DNA from: Candidatus Saccharimonadota bacterium
Lineage (GTDB): Bacteria > Patescibacteriota > Saccharimonadia > Saccharimonadales > Saccharimonadaceae
NCBI GenBank assembly: GCA_905373795.1
Contig: CAJPUO010000002.1
Span: 1 to 64,000 of the forward strand
Direction of reading: 5' to 3'
Length of the DNA stretch: 64,000 nucleotides
The position numbers and the translations under genes are program-made. Shown here piece by piece: positions 56,633 to 64,000 of the stretch. Every line of letters starts with the position of its first letter. Within the stretch, counting starts at the first letter, position 1. Below the pieces are notes generated by a model that saw only the letters and a program-made list of their open reading frames with translations, had not been told where the DNA came from and ran no database searches.

Positions 56633-59094
56633 ATGTTGCTCCAAGACTTAATTATCATAGTTTACGTTCGCAAAAAGCGCGTTTTTCCGTTCGTTTCGGC
56701 AAGGCTTGGCATTTGCTGACTGGCGTTTTAAGCTGCGGGTTGCTTTTGCTGGGGGTTTGGTCTCTATTTACGCATGGCGCAGCCGGCTGGCTGTTAATCG
56801 GCTTGAGCGGCCCGCTTATTATGCTTGCGATTTGGTGGGAAAAAGATTTGAAAACAGCTGAAATTAGTAAAAATCCGCAAACAATTGATGACGTTATGGC
56901 CGCGGATGTTTTAGGAAAGTTATCGCCTCAGCCAACGCCGAAAGATGTAGCTCTAGCGGTTGCTAGAACGCGTGCCGGGCTGTTTCTGGCGGTACGTTTG
57001 GGTGTGACGCCAAATTTGCTGCAAAATATCGCGTCGGAAAATCCGGCGGACATTGAGGCGATTTGGCAAACAGCGATTGAAATTTGGCAGGAAACCGCCA
57101 GTCCAAAGATTACCGGTGCAGTCTTGGCGGCAGCAATCGTCAAGCAGCTGCCGCAACACGACGCGCTGCTGGCAAATATGAAAATTGACTTTCAAGATGT
57201 AATGGAGGGAATTCGCTGGTATGAACGAAGCAAAGAACTAATCGAGCAGCGCAAGGTTAAACCGCTTCGGACGGGCGGTATTGCCCGGGACTGGTCGTTT
57301 GGTTATACGCCGCTACTAAGCCGTTTCGCGCAGAATATTAGCGCGCAGGTGAGCGGCGGTATAATGGCGACCAAGCTTGATATGCATAATAGTGCGCTTG
57401 AGCAGATGCTGGCGACATTTAGCTCCGGCGGGCGGCAAAATGTTACGCTGGTTGGCGCTGACGGCGCAGGTAAGACTACGGTAGTGGCGGCTTTTGCCGA
57501 GATGCTAATTGACGGTTATAAAGGCGTGCCGCGGCATCTGCTATATCAGCAAGTTTTTATGCTGGATGCCTCGTCACTGGTGAGTTCGGCGTCCGGCCGC
57601 GGTGATTTGGAAAATTTGGTGACGATGATTATCAATGAGGCTTATTTATCGAAAAATGTTATTTTATGCTTGGATAATGCGCAGTTGTTCTTTGAGGAGG
57701 GTGTCGGCTCGGTTGATTTAAGCAATGTCTTGCTGCCGATCCTGGAGGCGGGGAGGCTGCGCATGATTTTGGCGATGGACGAGCAGCGGTTTTTGCAGAT
57801 TTCCCAGATGAAACCGCAGTTGGCGCACGCGCTGAATACGATCGCTATCCGTCCGACCGACGAGGCGGGAACGATGAAGATTATGCGCGACCAACTCTTC
57901 TTTTTTGAGGCGCAATACCGGGTGGCGTATATGTATCAAGCTTTGGCTGAGGCTTATCGGGTCGGCGATCGCTATGTTCAAGATTTGGCGATGCCAGGCA
58001 AGGCTTTGAAGATTCTAGAATCAGCTGCTAGCTGCGCTCAGAATGGACTGGTGACAGCGCAATCGGTGGATGATGCAATTGAAAAAACCTTGGGCATAAA
58101 AATATCCACAGCGAATACTGGCGACGAGCGTGAGAAATTGCTTAATTTAGAAACACTGATTCATCAGCGGATGATTAATCAGTCGCGGGCGGTGACAGTT
58201 GTTTCCGATGCTATTCGCCGCGCCCGTACTGGCGTTAGAAACCAAAATCGTCCAATTGGCGCTTTCCTGTTTCTTGGTCCGACTGGCGTTGGTAAAACTG
58301 AACTATCCAAAGCGCTGGCGGATGTTTATTTTGGCGGCGAGGGCAGCATGATTCGGTTGGATCTTAACGAGTTTGTCCGCCCAGATGATGTAGCGCGGCT
58401 AATCGCTGATGGCGCGCATGATCCAGGCAGTTTGACTGCCCAGGTGCAGAAGCGGCCGTTTTCTGTTGTGTTGCTGGATGAAATTGAGAAGGCTCATCCG
58501 CAAGTTTTAACAACGTTGCTGCAGCTGTTGGACGAAGGTATCCTGCGCGATGAAAATAACCGGGAAATTAGTTTTCGCGATACGATTGTCATCGCTACAT
58601 CGAACGCTGGAGCGGATAGGATTCGCGAATATATTGAACGCGGTTACCAGTTGGAGCAGTTTGAACAAACGTTTATCAACGAGCTGATTAATGCTAATCT
58701 ATTCCGGCCGGAGTTTTTGAACCGTTTTGACGAAATTGTTTTGTTTCGTCCGCTGGGCAAGGAAGAGTTACTGCAGGTTGTCGATTTGATTTTGGCTGGC
58801 GTTAATAAAACTTTGGCGCCGCAAAAAATCCAGGTTGCGGTTGAGGAAGAAGGTAAGAAATTATTGGTTGAAGCCGGTTATGATCCGCGTCTGGGCGCGC
58901 GTCCGATGCGCCGCGTTGTCCAGCGAGCAGTTGAGAATACTATTGCCAAGCAGATGCTAGCTGGTTTGATCGCGCCAGGTTCGACAGCAACTATTACTGC
59001 CCAGCAAATTAGCCAGGTGCTTGATGCGTCAGAAGTTTCTCAGCCAGCACCGTCTCCGCCAACAGATGTTCAAGATTTCGGCACTCAACCTTAG
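56629..59094 (+). CDS. membrane-anchored double-AAA+ Clp-type ATPase
   Basis: 821 aa. Two membrane helices near the N-terminus (about 27-45 and 48-66) precede a Clp_N-like helical region (about 85-200). AAA-1 has Walker A VGADGAGKTTVV (residues about 276-287) and NVILCLDNAQLFFEE. AAA-2 has Walker A LGPTGVGKTELS (about 547-558), Walker B VVLLDEIEKAHPQV, sensor IATSNAGADRI, then FRPEFLNRFDEIVLFRPL and GARPMRRVVQRAVE. The long coiled coil of ClpB is absent. I see no [LIV]-G-[FL] tripeptide for ClpP docking in AAA-2. So it looks like a membrane-tethered unfoldase rather than a standard ClpC. Start by ATGA overlap with the upstream gene; Pro-rich tail. Confidence 0.85.
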   Translation: MNVAPRLNYHSLRSQKARFSVRFGKAWHLLTGVLSCGLLLLGVWSLFTHGAAGWLLIGLSGPLIMLAIWWEKDLKTAEISKNPQTIDDVMAADVLGKLSPQPTPKDVALAVARTRAGLFLAVRLGVTPNLLQNIASENPADIEAIWQTAIEIWQETASPKITGAVLAAAIVKQLPQHDALLANMKIDFQDVMEGIRWYERSKELIEQRKVKPLRTGGIARDWSFGYTPLLSRFAQNISAQVSGGIMATKLDMHNSALEQMLATFSSGGRQNVTLVGADGAGKTTVVAAFAEMLIDGYKGVPRHLLYQQVFMLDASSLVSSASGRGDLENLVTMIINEAYLSKNVILCLDNAQLFFEEGVGSVDLSNVLLPILEAGRLRMILAMDEQRFLQISQMKPQLAHALNTIAIRPTDEAGTMKIMRDQLFFFEAQYRVAYMYQALAEAYRVGDRYVQDLAMPGKALKILESAASCAQNGLVTAQSVDDAIEKTLGIKISTANTGDEREKLLNLETLIHQRMINQSRAVTVVSDAIRRARTGVRNQNRPIGAFLFLGPTGVGKTELSKALADVYFGGEGSMIRLDLNEFVRPDDVARLIADGAHDPGSLTAQVQKRPFSVVLLDEIEKAHPQVLTTLLQLLDEGILRDENNREISFRDTIVIATSNAGADRIREYIERGYQLEQFEQTFINELINANLFRPEFLNRFDEIVLFRPLGKEELLQVVDLILAGVNKTLAPQKIQVAVEEEGKKLLVEAGYDPRLGARPMRRVVQRAVENTIAKQMLAGLIAPGSTATITAQQISQVLDASEVSQPAPSPPTDVQDFGTQP

Positions 59095-59103
59095 CTAGTG
59101 AAT

Positions 59104-61323
59104 TTACTTTGCTGTAATTGTGGTTTTAACGTCTGCCGATGCGATTATCGCGCCAGTCAGCAAAGGCTGCGTTGTGTTCCTGTTCGGGTCAAACGGTCGT
59201 CTACCCAGGTTATTGACATTATCGACAAGAGTAGAGAAATTAGCTGCCAAATCATTGTACGGCCTGCCATCGGGTATCGTGCTATCGGTAGTGATGAATA
59301 CCCAGCCGGCATTGCGTTGGCGCGATAAATTGATTATTTTTTGGTAATCGCTAGCCTTTGCGGCATAAATCGTATGGAAAATACGATGGGAGTTTGCCGG
59401 ATCTTTTTCAAAGGCAGAGTAAGCGGTCTTATAGTTATTAATATATTCGTCAGCAGTGCCTTCGTTAGTCATGAAAATATCGGCGTACGGCGCAATCGCG
59501 TCGGTGATATGGGTACCAGGATTGGCGACGACCAACTTGTTGCCGTAGGTACTTTTCGTATAGTTATACAATTCTGCCATGTAAGCCGTTGCGCCGTTAT
59601 TTATGGACGACACTTCGTCGAAATAGAATCCGTGAATTTTATCTGCCCCGTAAAGTTCAATGAACTTAGCCATGGCGGCTTTAACTTCGGCAATTGGGCG
59701 AGTTTGATGAATAGTGCGGATGTAAGCGACAGTTTTGAAACCAAGCTCGGCGTTCTTTTTTAGCAGCCGCACATAGCCTGGGTCGAGCTTGGCGTCAGGA
59801 CTGCCGTCTGCCATGATGAGTGTATACGGGATTTTGCTGCTGCCTGCTGCATGAACAGCTTTCCAGTAGCCAGAGAACTCGCTACCGCCAGCCTCAGCGA
59901 GCGGATAAACGTATGATAGCATAAAGACCGATTGAGCGTTGACCGCAGTATATGTACTAGTATTTGTTTTATTAACCATACCAGCGACAGCGTTGCTAAG
60001 AGAAACGGTGTAAGTTTTACCTTTACCGCCAGTGCCGGCATTGGTGTCAATGTAGAATTTGGCGCTGGTTTCTCCGGCTTTAATAACCACTCGCTGGCTG
60101 TCCCAACGGATGTTGAGATTGTTCGGATTGCTAGTATTGTGTGTGATTTTGATATCCGCGCTAACATCGGTACTGGCTGCTTTGTCTAAAGTCGCCGTGT
60201 AAACAGCGGTTTCGCCTTCTTTGACGCTGGCTGGTCCATGAAGAGTAATTTTTGGCGCAGTCGCAGCAGGACTGATTATCCCCGCGCCAGTGCCGCCGCC
60301 TGAATTATCGACGACTGACCCGCTAAATCCGCTGGTGACGCTCTCTCTATGTCCTTTCTTGTCAATATAACTGGCTTGGACGATGACTTGCATGCCGAGG
60401 TGGTCTTTGGTTTGCGCGAGAGTTTTGCCAGTTCCCAGGAATTTGCCGTAAAATTCGTACCATCGGTAAGTAATGCCGCTCTCTGGCACGCCATCGGCAT
60501 CGGTAATACGGGCAGTGAATACTTGTCCGACTCGGTTAATTCCGTCGATGGTGACGCTACCATGGTTATTATTTGATGCGGCGTTGCCGACAGCTATCGT
60601 AGCTGAGCTAATTAAATCTTTCATTACGTTTTTGTTGTTAGCATGAGTTGTTTTGACAGTGATTTTTTTACCCACTTCTGATGGTGTCAACTTGTATGAG
60701 AAATAACTAGCCCCAGGAATAGCCGCGCCGTCGGCAAACCATTGATAATACCGTATACCGCCGTCTTTCAACCCGTCAGGATCGTCGATTTGCGCGATTA
60801 GGGTTGATCCGACCTCTGCTGCGCCGACGATTTTTACAGCTGCTTGTGCAGGTTCGGGTGTTGGTTTGGGTGTGCTTGGCGGTGTAGTTGGTTTGCTGCC
60901 GCCAGGTTTAGTGGTTGGCTTGCGTTTAGGTTTTTGGAAAATACTACTGCTGGTTGATGGTTTTTTACTCGCCAATGTTGCTTCGGGATATTGGGAAGCG
61001 GTGCTGCTGCGGCGCACGGCGGCAGTATTGTCGACAGTCGTCTTAGTGGAACTATTTGACGAGGCTTCTGTATCTTTATTAGGTTGATTGGTTCTATTAT
61101 TATCCAAATTTGATTTTGAGTTTGTGCTCGGCTGCTGCGGACTGGTGTTCTCATCGTCCATCTGATAGTTAGCAGTACTGCTAGGCTCCTGTTTTGTTTG
61201 GCTATGCTGATTTGTATTCAGCAGGCTAGTAAATAGCCAATATAATAAAGCCGTCACCAGTGCAATGGCAAGTATCCCAGCGACAATTTTTAATTTTCCA
61301 TGATTTGTTTGTTTATTTTCCAT
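59104..61323 (-). CDS. surface-anchored Spherulin-4-type glycosidase with Ig-like and Calx-beta domains
   Basis: 739 aa. One N-terminal membrane helix (about 10-30), a long Ser/Thr/Asn/Pro-rich stalk (about 32-160), two Ig-like beta modules (about 162-250 and 255-340; YYQWFADGAAIPGASYFSYK), a Calx-beta domain (about 352-455; GPASVKEGETAVYTATLD) and a C-terminal Spherulin-4 domain (about 465-715; FMLSYVYPLAEAGG, FKTVAYIRTIHQTRP, KIHGFYFDEVSS). Spherulin-4-type domains (GH135-like) hydrolyse galactosaminogalactan-type polysaccharides; the DE pair would be catalytic. GGAGAGGG precedes the ATG. Together with the GH16 enzyme it points to attack on host or biofilm polysaccharides. Confidence 0.82.
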   Translation of the reverse strand: MENKQTNHGKLKIVAGILAIALVTALLYWLFTSLLNTNQHSQTKQEPSSTANYQMDDENTSPQQPSTNSKSNLDNNRTNQPNKDTEASSNSSTKTTVDNTAAVRRSSTASQYPEATLASKKPSTSSSIFQKPKRKPTTKPGGSKPTTPPSTPKPTPEPAQAAVKIVGAAEVGSTLIAQIDDPDGLKDGGIRYYQWFADGAAIPGASYFSYKLTPSEVGKKITVKTTHANNKNVMKDLISSATIAVGNAASNNNHGSVTIDGINRVGQVFTARITDADGVPESGITYRWYEFYGKFLGTGKTLAQTKDHLGMQVIVQASYIDKKGHRESVTSGFSGSVVDNSGGGTGAGIISPAATAPKITLHGPASVKEGETAVYTATLDKAASTDVSADIKITHNTSNPNNLNIRWDSQRVVIKAGETSAKFYIDTNAGTGGKGKTYTVSLSNAVAGMVNKTNTSTYTAVNAQSVFMLSYVYPLAEAGGSEFSGYWKAVHAAGSSKIPYTLIMADGSPDAKLDPGYVRLLKKNAELGFKTVAYIRTIHQTRPIAEVKAAMAKFIELYGADKIHGFYFDEVSSINNGATAYMAELYNYTKSTYGNKLVVANPGTHITDAIAPYADIFMTNEGTADEYINNYKTAYSAFEKDPANSHRIFHTIYAAKASDYQKIINLSRQRNAGWVFITTDSTIPDGRPYNDLAANFSTLVDNVNNLGRRPFDPNRNTTQPLLTGAIIASADVKTTITAK

Positions 61324-61437
61324 ATCCCTCTCCTCAGAGTACTAATGCTTATGATTTAAGCACAGGCGATATGGAAAGTCAAATATGAATAAGATTTACT
61401 CCCCATTTTTTGGACGTTATTAGAAAATCCCTGATCA

Positions 61438-62100
61438 CTAAAGATCTATTCCGAGATCATTCAGGCGATTTCGCATAGTTGCAGCAGAAACACCAAAGTG
61501 TGTCGCAACGTCGTCGATATTCACTCCCAGACCGACAAACCTCTGGACCTCATTCTCGGGTATTAGCAGACAACAAGCAAAGTAGTCTGCAAAAAGTTCT
61601 CGCGGAGACTGGTCGGGCGCCCCTGAGTCGGTAGGCCTGCGGCCTGCGAGAATTTTCTCGTCACTAACCATCGATTCGTCGGAAAAGCCAAAATATCCAG
61701 GTATTTTCTGGTTCGGGGGTTCCGAGTCTATTAATTTCTCAACGCAGTGGCCGAGCTCATGAGCTATTGTGAAGCGTTTTCTAGAAGTGGAAGCATTATT
61801 CCCCATCTTTACTGCGATACTGTTCGGATCAACAGGGAACTTACCGTCCCAGTATTCGCTAAGGAGTCTACCTGCCCATAGTTCAGCCTTGCCGAGATCT
61901 GCTGGCCCATGGTCTTGATCCCGGGAGTTTAGTTCATGACCGGTTGTCGGCTTCTCGCGGACAGGATCTTCAGTATTCTCATTTTTGATCATGCTCAGAC
62001 TAGCAGCTCGGCTAGCTCGGCAGCCAAATAACCTAGCAATCCGCTCGCGCAGACAATACTTTCGCTCTGCACATAGTCTATCTCCCCGTTCTTTCATCAC
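61438..62100 (-). CDS. ImmA/IrrE-family metallopeptidase with C-terminal helix-turn-helix-like segment
   Basis: 220 aa (or 219 from the ATG at 62097). Zinc peptidase motif RKRFTIAHELGHCVEKL (HExxH) and the downstream SPRELFADYFACCLLIPENE that carries the third ligand. Relatives cut repressors such as ImmR of ICEBs1 or DdrO in Deinococcus. The last about 30 residues (IDDVATHFGVSAATMRNRL) look like a helix-turn-helix. GTG start 7 bases after a TACAAT box. No repressor or integrase gene is adjacent, so its target is elsewhere; it may be a remnant of a mobile element or a stress regulator. Confidence 0.85.
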   Translation of the reverse strand: MMKERGDRLCAERKYCLRERIARLFGCRASRAASLSMIKNENTEDPVREKPTTGHELNSRDQDHGPADLGKAELWAGRLLSEYWDGKFPVDPNSIAVKMGNNASTSRKRFTIAHELGHCVEKLIDSEPPNQKIPGYFGFSDESMVSDEKILAGRRPTDSGAPDQSPRELFADYFACCLLIPENEVQRFVGLGVNIDDVATHFGVSAATMRNRLNDLGIDL

Positions 62101-62107
62101 TGAGGAT

Positions 62108-62137
62108 ATTGTAACAGAGATTTAAGAATTGTATCAA
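62108..62137 (-). promoter_or_regulatory. promoter of the ImmA/IrrE gene, leaderless type
   Basis: Minus strand TTGATA (62132-62137), 18-base spacer, TACAAT (62108-62113), 7 bases to the GTG at 62100. Confidence 0.7.
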
Positions 62138-62159
62138 TTGATAATTCGGTGCATATTTT

Positions 62160-62513
62160 TCAAAGACTGCCTACTCGCGCGCCATGCAACAAACGCACGC
62201 ACGTTACGATAATTATGGCGGCGACAAATAGTATCGCGGCTGTTTTAGAAAGTATTGAAATGACAGCTCGTGATGATTTGTGGTTTGTATCGCGCGAGGC
62301 TTTTCGTTGTGTCCGCCAGGCAATAGACAGCAGTAGCGTAACAATAGCCAATTCGACACCAAGGCCGAAAAGATCAAGTCCCCAATCTCGATGAATCGGG
62401 ACAATGTGCGGCGTCTGATGAAGAGCTACGCAATCAAGACGCCTGTGTACTGGGCTAAGAATCCAGCCAGCAGCTTCGTCGTTACGGTAAGGAGTTTCAG
62501 AAAAATCACACAT
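62160..62513 (-). CDS. possible small two-helix membrane protein
   Basis: 117 aa from the ATG at 62513. N-terminal soluble part (MCDFSETPYRNDEAAGWILS), two membrane helices (about 58-72 and 95-112). The frame is open further upstream to 62696 but that part runs through the tRNA-Arg gene and is not coding. No -10 box at the leaderless distance and no ribosome site, so support rests on the frame and helices alone. Confidence 0.4.
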   Translation of the reverse strand: MCDFSETPYRNDEAAGWILSPVHRRLDCVALHQTPHIVPIHRDWGLDLFGLGVELAIVTLLLSIAWRTQRKASRDTNHKSSRAVISILSKTAAILFVAAIIIVTCVRLLHGARVGSL

Positions 62514-62526
62514 AACAAATTCATCT

Positions 62527-62603
62527 TGGTACCCCGCACAGGAATCGAACCTGCAACCTTTGGTACCGGAAACCAACGCTCTATCCAGTTGAGCTAACGG
62601 GGC
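62527..62603 (-). tRNA. tRNA-Arg (anticodon CCG)
   Basis: Reverse strand GCCCCGT acceptor with GCGGGGT, D arm GCTC/GAGC, anticodon stem TTGGT/ACCAA around TTCCGGT (anticodon CCG), T arm AGG-TTCGAATCC. Encoded CCA at 62527-62529. Confidence 0.95.
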
Positions 62604-62688
62604 ATTTGGTGCGCTGCTTACAACACAGCCAAAGGACGTATAATTTAACGCCGAGGGTGGTTCAGCTGGATTGCCAGAGCGCAAAAAT

Positions 62689-62765
62689 TGGTACACCCGG
62701 CAAGATTCGAACTTGCGACCACTTGGTTCGAAGCCAAGTACTCTAATCCGCTGAGCTACGGGTGC
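62689..62765 (-). tRNA. tRNA-Arg (anticodon TCG)
   Basis: Reverse strand acceptor GCACCCG/CGGGTGT, anticodon stem CTTGG/CCAAG around CTTCGAA (anticodon TCG), T loop TTCGAAT, encoded CCA at 62689-62691. Together with the CCG tRNA, two Arg isoacceptors lie in tandem. Confidence 0.95.
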
Positions 62766-62810
62766 ATAACGGGTATATTATATCACACTAGCGCCAGCCG
62801 GGAAAAATGA

Positions 62811-62816
62811 TATAAT
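62811..62816 (+). promoter_or_regulatory. -10 box of murB, leaderless type
   Basis: TATAAT ending 6 bases before the ATG at 62823. Confidence 0.7.
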
Positions 62817-62822
62817 GTGCTT

Positions 62823-63845
62823 ATGGAAATGAGAACTGATATATCTTTGAAAAAATACACAACCATGCAGCTGGGCGGCAAGGCGCGTTTTATGGCGGCA
62901 GCCAGCACTGCTGACGATGTTAAAAATATTTATAAGGAAGCTAGTACCAAGGGTTTGAAAGTCTTCGTTCTAGGCGGCGGCAGCAATGTAATCACGCATG
63001 ACGAGACATTCAACGGCGTTGTTTTATTGAACCGCATCAAGGGCTTTGACATTGTATCGGATGATGGCGAGAATGTTGTTATAAAAATTGGCGCCGGCGA
63101 AAATTGGGATGAAATGGTGGAAAAGATAGTTGGCATGGATTTGCAGGGTGTTGAAGCGATGTCGGGCATTCCTGGAACAGCTGGTGCTGCGCCGGTGCAA
63201 AATATCGGTGCTTACGGGCAAGAGATTGCTGATACGCTGGTTAGCCTGGAGGCATTTGACTCAAAAGAAGGGAAAGTCGTTACTATTAGCGCCAAAGATT
63301 GCCATTTCTCGTACAGAAATAGTATTTTTCGCAGCAGCCAAAAGGGGCGGTATTGTATTTTAAACATTAAATTGCGGCTGTTCCGTACTCAGCCCAAGCC
63401 GCCGTATTACGCTGCCATCCAAAAGTATCTTACCGAAAATGACATTAGAATTGTTAATTTGCCAGTTATCCGAGTGGCTGTTCTTAATATTCGTGCTGAT
63501 AAATTGCCAGATCCCGCCCAAGAGCCAAATTCCGGTTCTTTCTTTAAGAATGCTATCATAGAGCAGTGGCAGCTTGACGAATTAAAGAAAAAATATCCGG
63601 ATATTCCGAATTACATTATGCCGGATAATACATATAAAATTCCTACAGGCTGGCTTATTGAAAAGGCTGGCTTGAAAGGAAAAACATTCCATAATATTCG
63701 AATTTACGAAAAAAATGCGCTGGTTTTAGTTAACAATGGCGCGGCTGGTTATCCTGATTTGGCTATGGCCAGAGAGAAAATTGTTCAGAAAGTGTACGAT
63801 AAATTCCACATTCAAATCCAGCAAGAGCCGCTTGAATTAGAATAA
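62823..63845 (+). CDS. murB: UDP-N-acetylenolpyruvoylglucosamine reductase MurB
   Basis: 340 aa FAD enzyme that makes UDP-N-acetylmuramate for peptidoglycan. FAD-binding VFVLGGGSNVITHDE and GVEAMSGIPGTAGAAPVQNI, substrate segment YRNSIFRSS (Tyr and Arg present), and the C-terminal catalytic part with NSGSFFKNAII (catalytic Ser) and PTGWLIEKAGLKG. The ATG at 62823 fits the leaderless spacing; the GTG at 62817 would abut the -10 box. Confidence 0.95.
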   Translation: MEMRTDISLKKYTTMQLGGKARFMAAASTADDVKNIYKEASTKGLKVFVLGGGSNVITHDETFNGVVLLNRIKGFDIVSDDGENVVIKIGAGENWDEMVEKIVGMDLQGVEAMSGIPGTAGAAPVQNIGAYGQEIADTLVSLEAFDSKEGKVVTISAKDCHFSYRNSIFRSSQKGRYCILNIKLRLFRTQPKPPYYAAIQKYLTENDIRIVNLPVIRVAVLNIRADKLPDPAQEPNSGSFFKNAIIEQWQLDELKKKYPDIPNYIMPDNTYKIPTGWLIEKAGLKGKTFHNIRIYEKNALVLVNNGAAGYPDLAMAREKIVQKVYDKFHIQIQQEPLELE

Positions 63846-63848
63846 GGC

Positions 63849-63877
63849 TTGTAGTTTTTTGTCTTTGCGGTTATGCT
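63849..63877 (+). promoter_or_regulatory. promoter of the last pseudopilin, leaderless type
   Basis: TTGTAG (63849-63854), 17-base spacer, TATGCT (63872-63877), 6 bases before the ATG at 63884. Confidence 0.6.
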
Positions 63878-63883
63878 TAATAC

Positions 63884-64000
63884 ATGAGGATGAGGCGTGG
63901 ATTTACAATCATTGAATTAACTATCGTTATTGCTATTATAGCAATCTTATTTACTATCGGCGTTGTTAGCTTTCGCGGTTACCAAGCAAGCGCCCGCGAT
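63884..64000 (+). CDS. type IV pilin-like protein (cut by the window end)
   Basis: First 39 codons only. MRMRRG leader followed by FTIIELTIVIAIIAILFTIG, a class III prepilin signal with Gly before Phe and Glu at +5. Continues beyond the window. A second pilin-like gene besides the one at 30625. Confidence 0.85.
   Translation, partial: MRMRRGFTIIELTIVIAIIAILFTIGVVSFRGYQASARD

Noticed and set aside
62514..62696. Open upstream part of the 178-aa minus-strand frame
   Set aside because: It runs through the tRNA-Arg(CCG) gene (APLAQLDRALVSGTKG is the usual translation of a tRNA), so only the part from 62513 may be coding.

Overview
The window looks like a chromosomal segment of a Candidatus Saccharibacteria (TM7) bacterium. 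This rests on gene content and arrangement, not on a search. The signs are a small monoderm-style gene set with type IV pilus genes, ComEC, MurT/GatD, reduced housekeeping proteins (short HrcA, half-length TsaB), the standard genetic code, and very compact packing. There is no rRNA, CRISPR array, integrase or insertion sequence. A strong feature of the segment is translation without a leader: in about 23 genes a TATAAT-like -10 box ends 6-8 bases (10 in one case) before the start codon and there is no Shine-Dalgarno sequence. Genes inside operons, or with a real 5' UTR, carry good AGGAGG-type sites instead.

Layout. 1-10.96 kb: CIRCE-controlled chaperone genes (hrcA, a 53-aa membrane ORF, grpE, dnaK, dnaJ), interrupted by a secreted GH16 hydrolase, a lemA gene with an in-frame amber codon, a TPM-domain protein and several unknown proteins. 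11-18.5 kb: a giant polytopic membrane protein, then a DUF1704 metallopeptidase, RimB-like aspartic protease and RimK ligase group that looks like a peptide-tagging and trimming system, then a DUF192 protein. 18.5-32.8 kb: tRNA-Lys, a ComEC with a 480-aa foreign-looking N-terminal extension, yebC, a surface LTD protein with Cys repeats, ruvC, a class A PBP, ruvA, ruvB, a PH-domain protein, a pseudopilin, recA and recX. Between ruvA and ruvB, on the minus strand, is a structured leader RNA in front of a DUF4352-like protein. 32.8-39 kb: a minus-strand type IV pilus operon (pilB, C, M, N, O and a small membrane protein). 39-44.8 kb: tsaE, tsaB, a membrane protein, rny, a Nudix-phosphoglycerate mutase fusion, an ADP-ribosylglycohydrolase and tRNA-Pro.

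45.0-51.5 kb is the most unusual region. It is an A+T-rich cassette that has been duplicated: a membrane-anchored Cys-containing protein followed by a protein starting with a shared N-terminal module. In the first copy that module is an 80-aa stub. In the second copy it heads a 1557-aa protein with a class 3 lipase domain (S159/D213/H289), three exact-length 66-nt repeats, a FrpC-like Ca-dependent self-processing module with a scissile Asp440-Pro441 bond, four RTX blocks and an RTX-type C-terminus. This is a candidate secreted lipid-attacking effector with a membrane partner.

51.5-64 kb: a YcaQ-type DNA glycosylase, a murT-gatD-GT39 operon, a small membrane protein with a membrane-anchored Clp-type AAA+ ATPase, a secreted Spherulin-4 glycosidase, an ImmA/IrrE peptidase, two tRNA-Arg genes, murB and the start of another pseudopilin. 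The cell-wall genes (PBP, MurT/GatD, MurB), pili, ComEC and secreted hydrolases together suit a wall-bearing episymbiont that attaches to a host cell, takes up DNA and attacks surface polymers or membranes; that lifestyle is inferred.
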